A DNA stretch of 64,000 bases from Leifsonia sp. C5G2 (GTDB lineage: Bacteria; Actinomycetota; Actinomycetes; Actinomycetales; Microbacteriaceae): NCBI RefSeq assembly GCF_013359685.1, contig NZ_JABFMV010000013.1, forward strand, positions 80,325-144,324. Direction: 5' to 3'. Positions 44,459-53,600 of the stretch are shown piece after piece; the first letter of the stretch is position 1, and the number at the start of each line of letters is the position of its first letter. The position numbers and the translations under genes were made by a program. Below the pieces are notes generated by a model that saw only the letters and a list, made by a program, of their open reading frames with translations, made no database searches and was not told the DNA's origin.

Positions 44459-45790
44459 TCAGCCCTTCACGGGGATGGACTGCGCCTTCAGCGCCTTGAC
44501 CGTCGACTCCTGCGCCGACTTCAGCGCGTCGGTGAGGGTGCCGCTGCCGCTGACCGCCCCCTTGAAGCCGTCCGCGACATCCGCGTACGTCTGGGTCATG
44601 GTCGGGCCCCAGGTGAAGTCGGGCTTGACCTGCGACGACGCCTTCGCGAACACGTCGTAGATCTTCTGGCCGCCGTAGAAGTCGACGCCCTGCTGCAGCG
44701 CGGGCAGCTTGAGGCCGTCCTTCGTCGCCGGGTACAGGTTGGCCGCCTTGTTGAGGGCGATGAGCGCCTCGTCGGAGGTGTTCAGCCACAGCGCGAACTT
44801 GGTCGCCTCGTACAGGTGCTTCGAGCCGCTGAAGGCGACGACCGAGCTGCCACCCCAGTTGCCGGCCGCGGCGTCGCCCGCCGCCCACTGCGGGGCCGGA
44901 GCGACGGCCCAGTCGCCCGCGGTGTCGGGGGCGCCGGACGAGATGGAGTTGGCGCCCCACACGGCCGAGTTCCACGTCCAGGCCTGGCCGGAGTTGTAGG
45001 CGTTGTTCCACTCGTCGGTCCACGCCGGGACGGTCGAGACGAGGCCGTCCTTGATCATGCCGTTCCAGTAGTCCGCGACCTTCGTGGACTCGCTGCTGGT
45101 CAGGTCCACCGTCCAGTCCTTGCCGTCGTTGGCGAACCACTGGCCGCCGGCCTGCCAGACGAAGCCGGCGAACTGGTTGATGTCGGTCTGCGAGAAGTTG
45201 GTGATGTAGCCGCCGAGAGCGCGGATCTTCTTCGCGGCCTCCTTGTACTCGTCCCAGGTCTTCGGCACGGCGATGCCGTTCTTCTCGAAGAGGTCCTTGC
45301 GGTAGAACATGGCCATGGGGCCGGAGTCCTGCGGGATGCCGTAGACGCTCTTGTCCGAGCCGAGCGAGACCTGGTTCCAGGTCCAGTCGACGAACTCGCT
45401 CTTGGCCTTGACGACCGCGGAGCAGGCGCTCAGGTCCTCGAGGGCGTTCTGCACGCGGAAGTTCGGCAGGGCGTCGTACTCGACCTGGCCGAGGTCGGGC
45501 GCGTTGCCGGCCTTCACCTCGTTGAAGAAGTTCTTGTAGGTGCCGTTGTTGCCGTTGGGGCCCTCCTGCACCTTGACCTGGATGTCGGGGTTCTTCTCGT
45601 TCCAGAGCTTCACCACGTCGGCCATGCCGGGGACCCACGTGGTGAAGTCGAGGGTGACCTTGCCCTTCGTGGGCTCGCACGCGGCCGCGGTGGAGCCTCC
45701 GCCCGACGACGACGAGGAGCAGCCGGCCAGGGCGATCGTCGCACTCACCGCGACGGCGGCGATGACGGCGATTCTCTTCGGGTATCGCAT
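44459..45790 (-). CDS. Galactoside ABC transporter substrate-binding lipoprotein (CUT1)
   Basis: 443 residues from ATG 45790. A lipoprotein signal ends in the lipobox ALAGC followed by a Ser-rich linker. The mature part is a MalE-type binding fold: VTLDFTTWVPGMADVVKLWN, YGIPQDSGPMAMFYRKDLFE, and WGGSSVVAFSGSKHLYEATK. Its place between galactosidases suggests alpha- or beta-galactoside ligands. No ATPase gene is present in the operon, so a shared MsiK-type ATPase is expected. Confidence 0.93.
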   Translation of the reverse strand: MRYPKRIAVIAAVAVSATIALAGCSSSSSGGGSTAAACEPTKGKVTLDFTTWVPGMADVVKLWNEKNPDIQVKVQEGPNGNNGTYKNFFNEVKAGNAPDLGQVEYDALPNFRVQNALEDLSACSAVVKAKSEFVDWTWNQVSLGSDKSVYGIPQDSGPMAMFYRKDLFEKNGIAVPKTWDEYKEAAKKIRALGGYITNFSQTDINQFAGFVWQAGGQWFANDGKDWTVDLTSSESTKVADYWNGMIKDGLVSTVPAWTDEWNNAYNSGQAWTWNSAVWGANSISSGAPDTAGDWAVAPAPQWAAGDAAAGNWGGSSVVAFSGSKHLYEATKFALWLNTSDEALIALNKAANLYPATKDGLKLPALQQGVDFYGGQKIYDVFAKASSQVKPDFTWGPTMTQTYADVADGFKGAVSGSGTLTDALKSAQESTVKALKAQSIPVKG

Positions 45791-45858
45791 TGTGATCCTT
45801 CTCTCGGTGTGATCCACCCGGCTTCGGCGCCGGGAGCTTGGGGGTGTCGTCGTGGCGG

Positions 45859-46785
45859 CTACTTCAGCGAGCCGGAACCCAGGCCGTTCCGCCAGTAGCG
45901 CTGGAGCAGGAGGAACGTGACGACGAGCGGGATGATGGACAGGAAGGCGCCGGAGAGCACGAAGGTGCGCAGCTCCGGGACCTGGTTGATCTGCGTGTTC
46001 CACGTGTAGAGGCCGTACGTGACGGGGAACAGCTCGGTGGAGCGCAGCATGATCAGGGGCAGGAAGAAGTTGTTCCAGATCGCGACGAACTGGAACAGGA
46101 ACACCGTCACCAGCGCCGGCGTCATGAGCCGCACCGCGATGGTGAAGAACGTCCGCAGCTCGCCGGAGCCGTCGAGGCGGGCGGCCTCCATCAGCTCGTC
46201 CGGAACGCTCGCGGCGGCGAAGATGCGGCTGAGGTAGACGCCGAACGGACTGACGATCGAAGGCAGCAGCACCGCCCAGATCGTGTCGGTCAGCTGAACC
46301 TTGCTGAACAGCAGGAACAGCGGGAGCGCCAGCGCGGTGGCGGGCACGAGCACGCCGCCCAGGACCACGTTGAACAGCGTCTCGCGGCCGCGGAAGCGGT
46401 ACTTGGCGAGGGCGAAACCGCACATCCCGGCGAGCAGGGTCGCGAGGAAGCCGCCGACGCCCGCGTACAGGATGCTGTTGAGCATCCAGCGCCCGAAGAT
46501 GCCGTCGCCGTAGGCGAGCATGTCGCCGATGTTCTTGAACAGGTTGAAGTCGGCGAACCACAAGCCGTTGGTGGTCAGCAGCTGCCCGCGCGACTTCGAC
46601 GACGCGACGACCAGCCACCACAGCGGGATGAGCGTGTAGAGGGTGAACACGACCATGACGGTCATCGCCACCGCCCGCGACATCGGGCTCTGCCGGGGGC
46701 CGGTGCCGCGGCGGCGGCTGCGGCGGCGCTCCTCGCGCTCGGCGCGCTGGCCGGTCGGCACGGGGATGAGGGTCTCGGCGGTCAC
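45859..46785 (-). CDS. Sugar ABC transporter permease, MalG-like
   Basis: 308 residues from GTG 46785, overlapping the MalF-like stop by four bases (GTGA). Six helices and the CUT1 EAA loop DELMEAARLDGSGELRTFFT are visible, with the C-terminal permease signature. The N-terminus is Arg-rich and cytosolic. Pairs with the permease at 46782. Confidence 0.93.
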   Translation of the reverse strand: MTAETLIPVPTGQRAEREERRRSRRRGTGPRQSPMSRAVAMTVMVVFTLYTLIPLWWLVVASSKSRGQLLTTNGLWFADFNLFKNIGDMLAYGDGIFGRWMLNSILYAGVGGFLATLLAGMCGFALAKYRFRGRETLFNVVLGGVLVPATALALPLFLLFSKVQLTDTIWAVLLPSIVSPFGVYLSRIFAAASVPDELMEAARLDGSGELRTFFTIAVRLMTPALVTVFLFQFVAIWNNFFLPLIMLRSTELFPVTYGLYTWNTQINQVPELRTFVLSGAFLSIIPLVVTFLLLQRYWRNGLGSGSLK

Positions 46786-47711
46786 GCGTCCTGCCCCTTT
46801 CGCTGCGTCACCTTGAGGAAGGTGAACGAGAGGATGAAGGTGGCCAGCGCGAGCACGACACTGAACGCGGCGGCCAGGTTGTAGTTGGGGAGCGAGCTGG
46901 TCGCGTAGATGGTCATGTTGGGCGTGTAGGTGCTGGTCACCGCGGAGCTGAACGAGGCGAACACCTGCGGTTCGGCGAGCAGCTGCAGTGTTCCGATGAT
47001 CGAGAACACGGCGGTCATGAGGATGGCCGGGCGCACGATCGGGATCTTGATCGACCACGCCATCCGGAACTGCCCGGCGCCGTCGAGGCGGGCCGCCTCG
47101 TAGATCTCCTGCGGCACGGCGAGCAGCGCCGAGTAGATGATCAGCATGTTGTAGCCGACGTAGACCCAGGTGACGACGTTGGCGATCGACCAGAGCACCA
47201 GGTCGGCGCCGAGGAACGGCACGGCCTTCGTCAGCGCCGAGAACGGCGACAGGTTCGGTGAGAACAGGAAGCCCCACATGATGGCGGCGATCACGCCGGG
47301 CACCGCGTACGGGACGAAGTAGGCGAGCCGGAAGAAGCGCTTGCCCTTCACCAGCGGCGAGTCGAGCAGCAGCGCGAACACCAGGGCGAGGCCGAGCATC
47401 ACCGGCACCTGGACGACGCCGAACAGGAGCACGCGCCCGACGGAGCCCCAGAACGCCTGGTCCTGGAACACCAGTGCATACTGCTGCAGACCGCCGAACA
47501 CCTCCGTCGCCGGGCCGAACGTGCCGTCGCGCTGGACGACCAGGAGGGACTCCCAGACGGCGTACCCGACAGGCAGCGCGTAGAAGAGGGCGAACAGGAC
47601 CAGGAACGGCGCGACCAGCGCGACGATCGCGCGCTTGTGCGGCGTCTTGATGCGGCCGCGGGGCGAGCGCTCGCGCGTCTCGGCCCGCGGGGTGGCGGAC
47701 GTCACGGTCAT
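46782..47711 (-). CDS. Sugar ABC transporter permease, MalF-like
   Basis: 309 residues from ATG 47711, overlapping the GH42 stop (ATGA). Six helices; the EAA loop reads PQEIYEAARLDGAGQFRMAW. NMLIIYSALLAVP precedes it. With the MalG-like subunit it forms the channel for galactosides. Confidence 0.93.
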   Translation of the reverse strand: MTVTSATPRAETRERSPRGRIKTPHKRAIVALVAPFLVLFALFYALPVGYAVWESLLVVQRDGTFGPATEVFGGLQQYALVFQDQAFWGSVGRVLLFGVVQVPVMLGLALVFALLLDSPLVKGKRFFRLAYFVPYAVPGVIAAIMWGFLFSPNLSPFSALTKAVPFLGADLVLWSIANVVTWVYVGYNMLIIYSALLAVPQEIYEAARLDGAGQFRMAWSIKIPIVRPAILMTAVFSIIGTLQLLAEPQVFASFSSAVTSTYTPNMTIYATSSLPNYNLAAAFSVVLALATFILSFTFLKVTQRKGQDA

Positions 47712-49753
47712 GACGCCTCCTCTCTGCTGAGCCGGCCATCGCCGGCGGGGACGAGGACGGCGACGCTGTCCTCCCGGATGACGCGGACTCCGCCCGCGGC
47801 GACGACGACGGACGTCTCCAGCCGGTCGCCCGAGAGCAGATCGGTCCCCGTCGAGGCGAGCTCGATGTCGTGGTCGCCGTGGTTGACGGCGAACAGGAAG
47901 GACGTCCCGTCCGCAGCGATGCGGCGGGTGACATCCAGCTCGGCGGCGCCGGCGGCGAGGGGGGCGACGCCGGCGCCGTCGAGGGCTTCGCGGACCAGGT
48001 CGTCGAGGTCGAGCTGGTCGAGTCCGGTGGCGACGTACCAGGCCGTGCCGCTCCCGAACGGGTTGCGGGTGATCGCCGGGCTCCCGGCGGCGGGGCCTTC
48101 GGCGAACACGTCCACGACCGAGGCGGTCGTCGCGCGGCCGCGCTCGCTCCAGACGGAGCCGGTGCGCCCGGAGGCGAGCCGGACGCGGTCGGCCGGCGCG
48201 AGGGGCGTGAACTCGTCCATCCGCACGCCGAGCACGTCGCGGAGGAGGCCGGGATAGCCGCCGGTGACGACCGTCTGCTCCTCGTCCACGATGCCGCTGA
48301 AGAAGGTGACGAATGCGTGCCCGCCCTGCTCGACGTACGAGCGCAGCCCGTCCGCCTCGCCCGCGGTCAGCGAGTAGAGGGCGGGGACGGACACCAGCCG
48401 GTACCCGGAAAGGTCGGCGCCGGGGGCGACGACGTCGACGGTCACCCCGGCGGCACGCAGGGCACGGTAGGCAGCGTGCACCTGCTCCAGGTAGCGGACG
48501 CTCCGGCTGGGCAGATTGTCGCCGTTCGCCGCCCACCAGGCCTGCCAGGAGAACACGATGGCGACGTCGGCCCGCACGGTCGTGCCGGTGACCTCGGAGA
48601 GCGAGCGCAGCGCATCCGCCAGCTCCACCGCCTCCCGCCAGGTCGCGGAGTCGGTGCCCGCGTGCGGCAGCAGCGCGGAGTGGAATTTCTCCGACCCGCG
48701 GACGGAGGCGCGCCACTGGAAGAAGCAGATGGCGTCGGCGCCGCGTGCCACATGGGTGAGCGCGTTCCGGAGCAGCTGACCGGGTGCCTTGGCCAGGTTG
48801 ACCGGCTGCCAGTTGACGGCCCCGGTGGAGGTCTCCATCAGCATCCACGGGCGCCCGCCGGCGAGTCCGCGGGTGAGATCCGCAGCGAAGGCCAGCTCCG
48901 TGGTCGGGTCGTCGAGGCGGTCGTCGAGGTAGTGGTCGTTCGCGATCAGGTCGAGGTCGCCCGTCCAGCTCCAGTAGTCCATGTTCTGGATGTGCGCCGC
49001 GTTCATCAGATTCGTCGTCACCGGCCGGTCGCTGTGGCGGCGGATGACCTCCCGCTCGGCACGGAAGTGGTCGAGCAGCGTGTCGGACGAGAAGCGGTGG
49101 AAGTCGACCACCTGCGCCGGGTTCCTGGTGGACAGCGTGGCGAGCGGGGGGAGGATCTCGTCCCAGGCGCCGTAGCGCTGGCTCCAGAAGGCGGTGCCCC
49201 AGGCCTCGTTGAGCCGCTCGATCGTCTCGTACCGGTCGCGCAGCCAGCCGCGGAAGGCGGCGGCGCTGGCGTCGCAGTAGCACAGTGCGTTGTGGCAGCC
49301 GAGCTCGTTGGAGACGTGCCAGAGCGCGACGGCCGGGTGCTGCCCGTACCGCTCCGCGATCCGCTCGACAAGTGTCAGGGCGTAGCGGCGGTAGACCGGC
49401 GAGCTGGGGCAGAACGCCTGGCGACCGCCGGGGAACCGGCGCGTGCCGTCGATCGCGACGGGCAGCAGCTCCGGGTGGAGGGTGGTGAGCCAGGCGGGCG
49501 TCGACGAGGTCGCGGTGCCGAGGTTCACCCGGATGCCGGCCTCGTGCAGCAGCCCGACGATCTCGTCGAGCGCCGAGAAGTCCCACACGCCCTTGGCGGG
49601 GTTGACCTGAGCCCAGCCGAAGATGTTGATCGCGACCAGACCGACGCCGAGTTCGCGCATCAGCGCGATGTCCTCCTGCCAGACGGCACGGTCCCACTGC
49701 TCGGGGTTGTAGTCGCACCCGAGGATCATGCCGTCCGCGTCGGGGATGAGCAC
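47708..49753 (-). CDS. Beta-galactosidase, GH42
   Basis: 681 residues from GTG 49753, with AAGGAG five bases upstream. GCDYNPEQWDRAVWQEDIAL is the typical N-terminus, the acid/base Glu is in WHVSNELGCHN and the nucleophile Glu in WMLMETSTGAVNWQ. The Cys in CYCDASAAAFRGWL belongs to the zinc-site region. A trimerisation domain and beta-domain follow. No signal peptide: it hydrolyses imported beta-galactosides. First gene of the operon; three LacI sites precede it. Confidence 0.95.
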   Translation of the reverse strand: MLIPDADGMILGCDYNPEQWDRAVWQEDIALMRELGVGLVAINIFGWAQVNPAKGVWDFSALDEIVGLLHEAGIRVNLGTATSSTPAWLTTLHPELLPVAIDGTRRFPGGRQAFCPSSPVYRRYALTLVERIAERYGQHPAVALWHVSNELGCHNALCYCDASAAAFRGWLRDRYETIERLNEAWGTAFWSQRYGAWDEILPPLATLSTRNPAQVVDFHRFSSDTLLDHFRAEREVIRRHSDRPVTTNLMNAAHIQNMDYWSWTGDLDLIANDHYLDDRLDDPTTELAFAADLTRGLAGGRPWMLMETSTGAVNWQPVNLAKAPGQLLRNALTHVARGADAICFFQWRASVRGSEKFHSALLPHAGTDSATWREAVELADALRSLSEVTGTTVRADVAIVFSWQAWWAANGDNLPSRSVRYLEQVHAAYRALRAAGVTVDVVAPGADLSGYRLVSVPALYSLTAGEADGLRSYVEQGGHAFVTFFSGIVDEEQTVVTGGYPGLLRDVLGVRMDEFTPLAPADRVRLASGRTGSVWSERGRATTASVVDVFAEGPAAGSPAITRNPFGSGTAWYVATGLDQLDLDDLVREALDGAGVAPLAAGAAELDVTRRIAADGTSFLFAVNHGDHDIELASTGTDLLSGDRLETSVVVAAGGVRVIREDSVAVLVPAGDGRLSREEAS

Positions 49754-49771
49754 TTCGGCTCCTTTGCCATT

Positions 49772-49787
49772 CTGTGAACGTGCACAC
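49772..49787. promoter_or_regulatory. LacI operator, copy 1
   Basis: CTGTGAACGTGCACAC, a CG-centred near-palindrome within the leader of the beta-galactosidase gene, 19 bp before its GTG. It matches copy 3 at 15 of 16 positions. Confidence 0.8.
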
Positions 49788-49815
49788 ACCGGGGTGCGAA
49801 CGTCCTGTCGTCCAT

Positions 49816-49831
49816 GTGGGAACGTGCACAG
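49816..49831. promoter_or_regulatory. LacI operator, copy 2
   Basis: GTGGGAACGTGCACAG, the weakest of the three copies (left half changed). Its centre is 44 bp from copy 1 and 47 bp from copy 3. Confidence 0.7.
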
Positions 49832-49862
49832 TCCGAATCGGCCTCGCGGCCAAGGGGAAGGA

Positions 49863-49878
49863 CTGTGAACGTGCACAG
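49863..49878. promoter_or_regulatory. LacI operator, copy 3
   Basis: CTGTGAACGTGCACAG is the most symmetrical copy and touches the -10 (TAGTCT) of the minus-strand promoter, the position for direct occlusion of RNA polymerase. Confidence 0.85.
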
Positions 49879-49925
49879 ACTAAGCAGGCCGCTTTCCTCC
49901 TGTCAAGCCCGGCATCCCCTAGACT
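49877..49925. promoter_or_regulatory. Divergent promoters of the galactoside operon and its LacI gene
   Basis: Minus strand: TTGACA (49906-49901), 18-bp spacer, TAGTCT (49882-49877) for the GH42 operon. Plus strand: TAGACT (49920-49925) followed by six bases and ATG 49932, giving a leaderless LacI mRNA. The two promoters overlap back to back. Confidence 0.65.
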
Positions 49926-49931
49926 TCGTCC

Positions 49932-50942
49932 ATGACCGAACCGCGTCGCCGCGCCACCGTGATGGATGTGGCCCTCGAGGCAGGCGTCTCGCGCGGCACC
50001 GTGTCGCGCTACGTCAATGGCGGGCACTATGTGTCGAGCGAGGCCCGCCGCGCCATCGAGGCGGCCATCCGCAAGGTCGGGTACACCCCGAACACGGCGG
50101 CGCAGAGCCTGGTGCGCCAGCGGACCCAGGCCGTCGGCTTCATCGTGCACGAGCCGCACTCGGTGTTCCTCGAAGACCCGAACATCGGCGTGATCATGCT
50201 CGGCGCCAACTCGGCGCTCTCCGCCCGCGACTACCAGATGGTGTGCCTCATCGTCGATTCGGAACGCGACACCGACCGCGTCTCGCGCTACCTCAGCGGC
50301 GGCTTCGTCGACGGCGCGATCGTCGTCTCCGCGCGCGACCGCGACCCCATCCTCTCGGTCATCGAGCGGCTGGGACTTCCCGCCGCGTTCGTCGGGCACC
50401 CACCCGGCATCACCGCCCCCTTCATCGGGATCGACAACCGCGGGGCCTCCGCCGCGATCACCCGCCGCCTCCTGCAGACCGGCCGCCGCCGCATCGGGAT
50501 GATCGCCGCCGCCCTCGATCGCGATTCGGGCGCCGACCGGTTGGCCGGCTTCCGCGAGGCGATGGGGATCGCCTACGACCCGGAGCTCGTCGTCCCCGTT
50601 CCGCTCTACTCGTTCAACGACGGCGCCGACGGGATGCGCACCCTCCTCGAACGCGCGCCCGACATCGACGGCGTGGTCGCCGCCTCCGACGCCGTCGCCG
50701 CCGGCGCGATGCAGACACTGCTCGAGGCCGGGCGGAGCATCCCGGGCGACGTCGGCCTGGTCGGCTTCGACGACAGCTCCTGGGCGACTCGGACCACTCC
50801 CCCGCTCTCGACCGTGCACCAGCCCGCCGAGGGCCTCGGCCGTTCGGCGGCGGAGGCTGTGCTGGAGCAGATCCGCACCGGCGACACCACCGCGGGTGGG
50901 CTCGTGCTCGAGACGCCGATCGTCTGGCGCGAATCGGCCTGA
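49932..50942 (+). CDS. LacI family repressor of the galactoside operon
   Basis: 336 residues. The DNA-binding domain is VMDVALEAGVSRGTVSRYVN, the hinge TAAQSLVRQRTQAVGFI, and the effector domain carries VPLYSFNDGADGMRTLLERA and VGLVGFDDSSWATRTTPPLS. It is not close to the two LacI paralogues at 8-13.5 kb. Divergence from the galactosidase operon and three operators between them make its role clear. Confidence 0.93.
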   Translation: MTEPRRRATVMDVALEAGVSRGTVSRYVNGGHYVSSEARRAIEAAIRKVGYTPNTAAQSLVRQRTQAVGFIVHEPHSVFLEDPNIGVIMLGANSALSARDYQMVCLIVDSERDTDRVSRYLSGGFVDGAIVVSARDRDPILSVIERLGLPAAFVGHPPGITAPFIGIDNRGASAAITRRLLQTGRRRIGMIAAALDRDSGADRLAGFREAMGIAYDPELVVPVPLYSFNDGADGMRTLLERAPDIDGVVAASDAVAAGAMQTLLEAGRSIPGDVGLVGFDDSSWATRTTPPLSTVHQPAEGLGRSAAEAVLEQIRTGDTTAGGLVLETPIVWRESA

Positions 50943-50958
50943 CGGCGATGGCGACCCG

Positions 50959-51339
50959 ATGATGGACGCGGACGGGCAGCAGCGGGACGACCTCGCGGGC
51001 CGGCTGGAGCGCGTCGAGGTGCAGCGCGCCGCATCCTCGATCCCGGGCCGGACCATCGTGCAGGTGCTCACCACCATCCCGGAGGGGGTGGAGTCCGGCT
51101 GGCACACCCACCCCGGCGAGGAGGTCGGCTACATCCTCGCCGGGAACGTCGAGATGCGGATCGCCGGGGGCAGCACGCTGCACCTGCCCGCCGGGAGCGG
51201 GTTCCTCATCCCGCCCGGCGTGCGTCACAACGCCCGGGACGTGGGCCCGGGAACCGGCCGGATGCTCTCGACCTACCTGGTGGACCCGGATGAGCCGTTG
51301 GCGACGTTCGCGGATCCGCCGGCAGAGGGCGGGTCGTGA
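50959..51339 (+). CDS. Small cupin-domain protein
   Basis: 126 residues. GWHTHPGEEVGYILAGNVEM is cupin motif 1 with the His-His-Glu metal ligands, and PAGSGFLIPPGVRHNARD is motif 2 with the last His. No enzyme class can be assigned. It lies 16 bp after the LacI gene and probably shares its transcript. Two in-frame ATGs (50959 and 50962) are adjacent. Confidence 0.85.
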   Translation: MMDADGQQRDDLAGRLERVEVQRAASSIPGRTIVQVLTTIPEGVESGWHTHPGEEVGYILAGNVEMRIAGGSTLHLPAGSGFLIPPGVRHNARDVGPGTGRMLSTYLVDPDEPLATFADPPAEGGS

Positions 51340-51379
51340 CGCCAAGCTGAGGGCTCTCGCCGCCGATCCGGAATCGCCC

Positions 51380-51426
51380 TTGCATTGTTCAGCACTATGT
51401 TCTAGCTTTTATTTAGTCCTGAACAA
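51380..51426 (+). promoter_or_regulatory. Promoter and split inverted-repeat operator of the ROK gene
   Basis: TTGCAT (51380-51385), 17 bp, TAGCTT (51403-51408). Half-site TTGTTCAGCACT (51385-51396) and half-site AGTCCTGAACAA (51415-51426) form an inverted repeat with 11 of 12 positions matching, one in the -35/-10 spacer and one just downstream of the start. ROK repressors such as NagC/Mlc bind such AT-rich repeats, so autoregulation of the operon is likely. Confidence 0.7.
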
Positions 51427-51435
51427 AGGTAGGCA

Positions 51436-52644
51436 ATGGCGCTCTCACTCTCCTCGCGCACCGACGTGAATCGCACGGCGATCCTCGCGCATCTCGGCGC
51501 GAACGGCCCGGCCTCCCGCGCCGACCTCGCGCGCCGGCTCGGCGTCTCGCCGGCCCTCATCACGCAGCTCACGCGCGACCTGCTCGCCGACGGCCTCATC
51601 GAAGAACTCGACCACGCCAGCTCCGGCGGAGGCCGCCCGGCCCGCATGCTCGGCCTGGTCGCACGCGCCGCTTCTGCAATCGGCGTGAAGGTGGCGCCCG
51701 ACCATGTGGCTTTCGTCGAGGTCGGCATCGATGGCACGGTGCTCCGATCGGCGACGCAGGATTTCGACGCCGTCGCGCCGCTCGCCATCTCCGGCCTGGT
51801 CGACGTGCTACGCGCGTTCATCGACTCCGGCGACTCCACGCTCGTCCTCGGGGTGGGCGTCGGACTCCCGGGTACGGTGCATGAGCAAGGGGTCGGAGTG
51901 GTCGACTCCACCCAGCTGCGCTGGAACCAGGTACCCCTCGGTGCGACCCTTCGCCGCGCCCTCGACCTCCCGGTCGTGGTCGAGAACAACGTGAATGCGC
52001 TGAGCGTCGCCGAGAAGCTGTTCGGCCAAGGACGCGACTGCGAGGACTTCCTGGTCGTGACCATCGGCAACGGTGTCGGCGCCGGCGTGGTGTCCGGCGG
52101 CAGCATCCTCCGCGGCACCGCAGGCGGCGCGGGCGACATCGGACACGTCCCGGTCGTCGTCGACGGTCCCCTGTGCCAGTGCGGCAACCACGGCTGCCTG
52201 GAAGCGTTGATCGGCCAGGGAGCACTGGTGAATGCCGGTCGCGCGGCCGGCGTCCTCGGAGACGGGGACGGCATCGATGGGTTGCGGGCGGCCGCCGACG
52301 CCGGCGATGAGCGCGCGCAGCAGCTCTACGCCGACGCCGGGGCACTGTTCGGCCGCACGCTGGCGGGGGTCGTGAATGTTCTCGACCCGCAACTCGTGGT
52401 CTTGCTCGGCGAAGGCGTCGCCGCCTGGCGGCACTGGGCCCCTGCTTTCGAGCCGGCCCTGCGCGCATCCCTCGTGCCCGGCAAGCGCGGCGTGGCCGTC
52501 GCCGTGGAGAGCTGGCAGGACGATCGATGGGCGCAGGGCGCCGCGGCGCTCGTCCTCGCAACCCCGTTCGACGCCGACGGGATCGCCGGCGAGCAGGGCC
52601 GCCTCGTGCGAGAGCGGCTCGTATCGACGGCGACGGTGCGCTGA
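51436..52644 (+). CDS. ROK family transcriptional repressor
   Basis: 402 residues. An N-terminal winged helix (NGPASRADLARRLGVSPALI) precedes a ROK sugar-kinase-like domain with GVGVGLPGTV and the zinc motif CQCGNHGCLEAL. The kinase Asp is replaced in context, as expected for a regulator. It overlaps the first permease start by one base (TGATG), so it is the first gene of the alpha-glucoside operon. Confidence 0.93.
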   Translation: MALSLSSRTDVNRTAILAHLGANGPASRADLARRLGVSPALITQLTRDLLADGLIEELDHASSGGGRPARMLGLVARAASAIGVKVAPDHVAFVEVGIDGTVLRSATQDFDAVAPLAISGLVDVLRAFIDSGDSTLVLGVGVGLPGTVHEQGVGVVDSTQLRWNQVPLGATLRRALDLPVVVENNVNALSVAEKLFGQGRDCEDFLVVTIGNGVGAGVVSGGSILRGTAGGAGDIGHVPVVVDGPLCQCGNHGCLEALIGQGALVNAGRAAGVLGDGDGIDGLRAAADAGDERAQQLYADAGALFGRTLAGVVNVLDPQLVVLLGEGVAAWRHWAPAFEPALRASLVPGKRGVAVAVESWQDDRWAQGAAALVLATPFDADGIAGEQGRLVRERLVSTATVR

Positions 52645-53600
52645 TGACCCTCTCCCGCGTCCGGCCCGAGTCGCTCGATTCCGGCAGCCCCGGCGGCGGC
52701 GCCCGCGCGCCCCGCAAGCGCCCGGCCAAGCGCCGCGCGGCCTACGGCGCGACGGTGGCCCTGTTCCTGCTGCCGAGTCTCATCCCTCTGCTCGCATTCG
52801 TTATCGGGCCGATGATCTCGGCGGCGTGGACGAGCCTGCACGAGTGGAATCTCATCGGCGACATGAAGTGGGTCGGTCTCGACAACTACCGTTTCCTGAT
52901 CGCCGACCCGGCTTCGCAGCAGGCCTTCCTGCACACTGTCTATTACATCGTCGGCTATCTGCCGCTGGTGTACCTGGGAGGGCTGGGTCTCGCCCTCGCG
53001 CTCAACTCCAAGCTCAAGGGCCGGGCGTTCCTCCGCGGCGTCTACTTCCTGCCCGTGGTGACCAGCTGGGTCGTGGTGGCGCTCGTGTGGCGCTGGCTGC
53101 TGAACCCGAGCGTCGGCGTCGTGAACTACGTCTTGAGCCTGGTGGGCATCCACGGCCCCGGATGGTGGTCCGACCCGGCATGGTCCATGCCGTCGATCAT
53201 CATCGCATCGGCCTGGAAGGACCTCGGCTTCGTCATGGTCATCCTCCTCGCCGGGCTGCAGACGATCAACCCGGACCTCTACGAGGCTGCGGAGATCGAT
53301 GGCGCGGGCTGGTGGCGGCGCCTGTTCAGCATCACCCTCCCCATGCTCTCCCCGTCCACTTTCTTCGTCATCGTGCTGTCCCTCATCAACGGATTCCAAG
53401 TGTTCGACCAGGTCTATGTCATGACCGGAGGGGGGCCGAACAACTCCAGCCGCGTCGTCGTCCAGCAGGTCTACGACCTGACCTTCCGGTACGGGCAGGC
53501 GGGCATGGCCTCAGCGCTCTCCTGGCTGCTGTTCCTGGTCATCCTCATCGTGACGCTCGTCCAGTTCTACGGCCAGAAGAAGTGGGTGAACTATGCGTAA
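52644..53600 (+). CDS. Alpha-glucoside ABC transporter permease, MalF-like
   Basis: 318 residues from ATG 52644. Six membrane helices; the EAA loop is NPDLYEAAEIDGAGWWRRLF and the C-terminal part VFDQVYVMTGGGPNNSSRVV is typical of CUT1 permeases. It overlaps the ROK gene by 1 bp and the next permease by 8 bp. Confidence 0.93.
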   Translation: MTLSRVRPESLDSGSPGGGARAPRKRPAKRRAAYGATVALFLLPSLIPLLAFVIGPMISAAWTSLHEWNLIGDMKWVGLDNYRFLIADPASQQAFLHTVYYIVGYLPLVYLGGLGLALALNSKLKGRAFLRGVYFLPVVTSWVVVALVWRWLLNPSVGVVNYVLSLVGIHGPGWWSDPAWSMPSIIIASAWKDLGFVMVILLAGLQTINPDLYEAAEIDGAGWWRRLFSITLPMLSPSTFFVIVLSLINGFQVFDQVYVMTGGGPNNSSRVVVQQVYDLTFRYGQAGMASALSWLLFLVILIVTLVQFYGQKKWVNYA

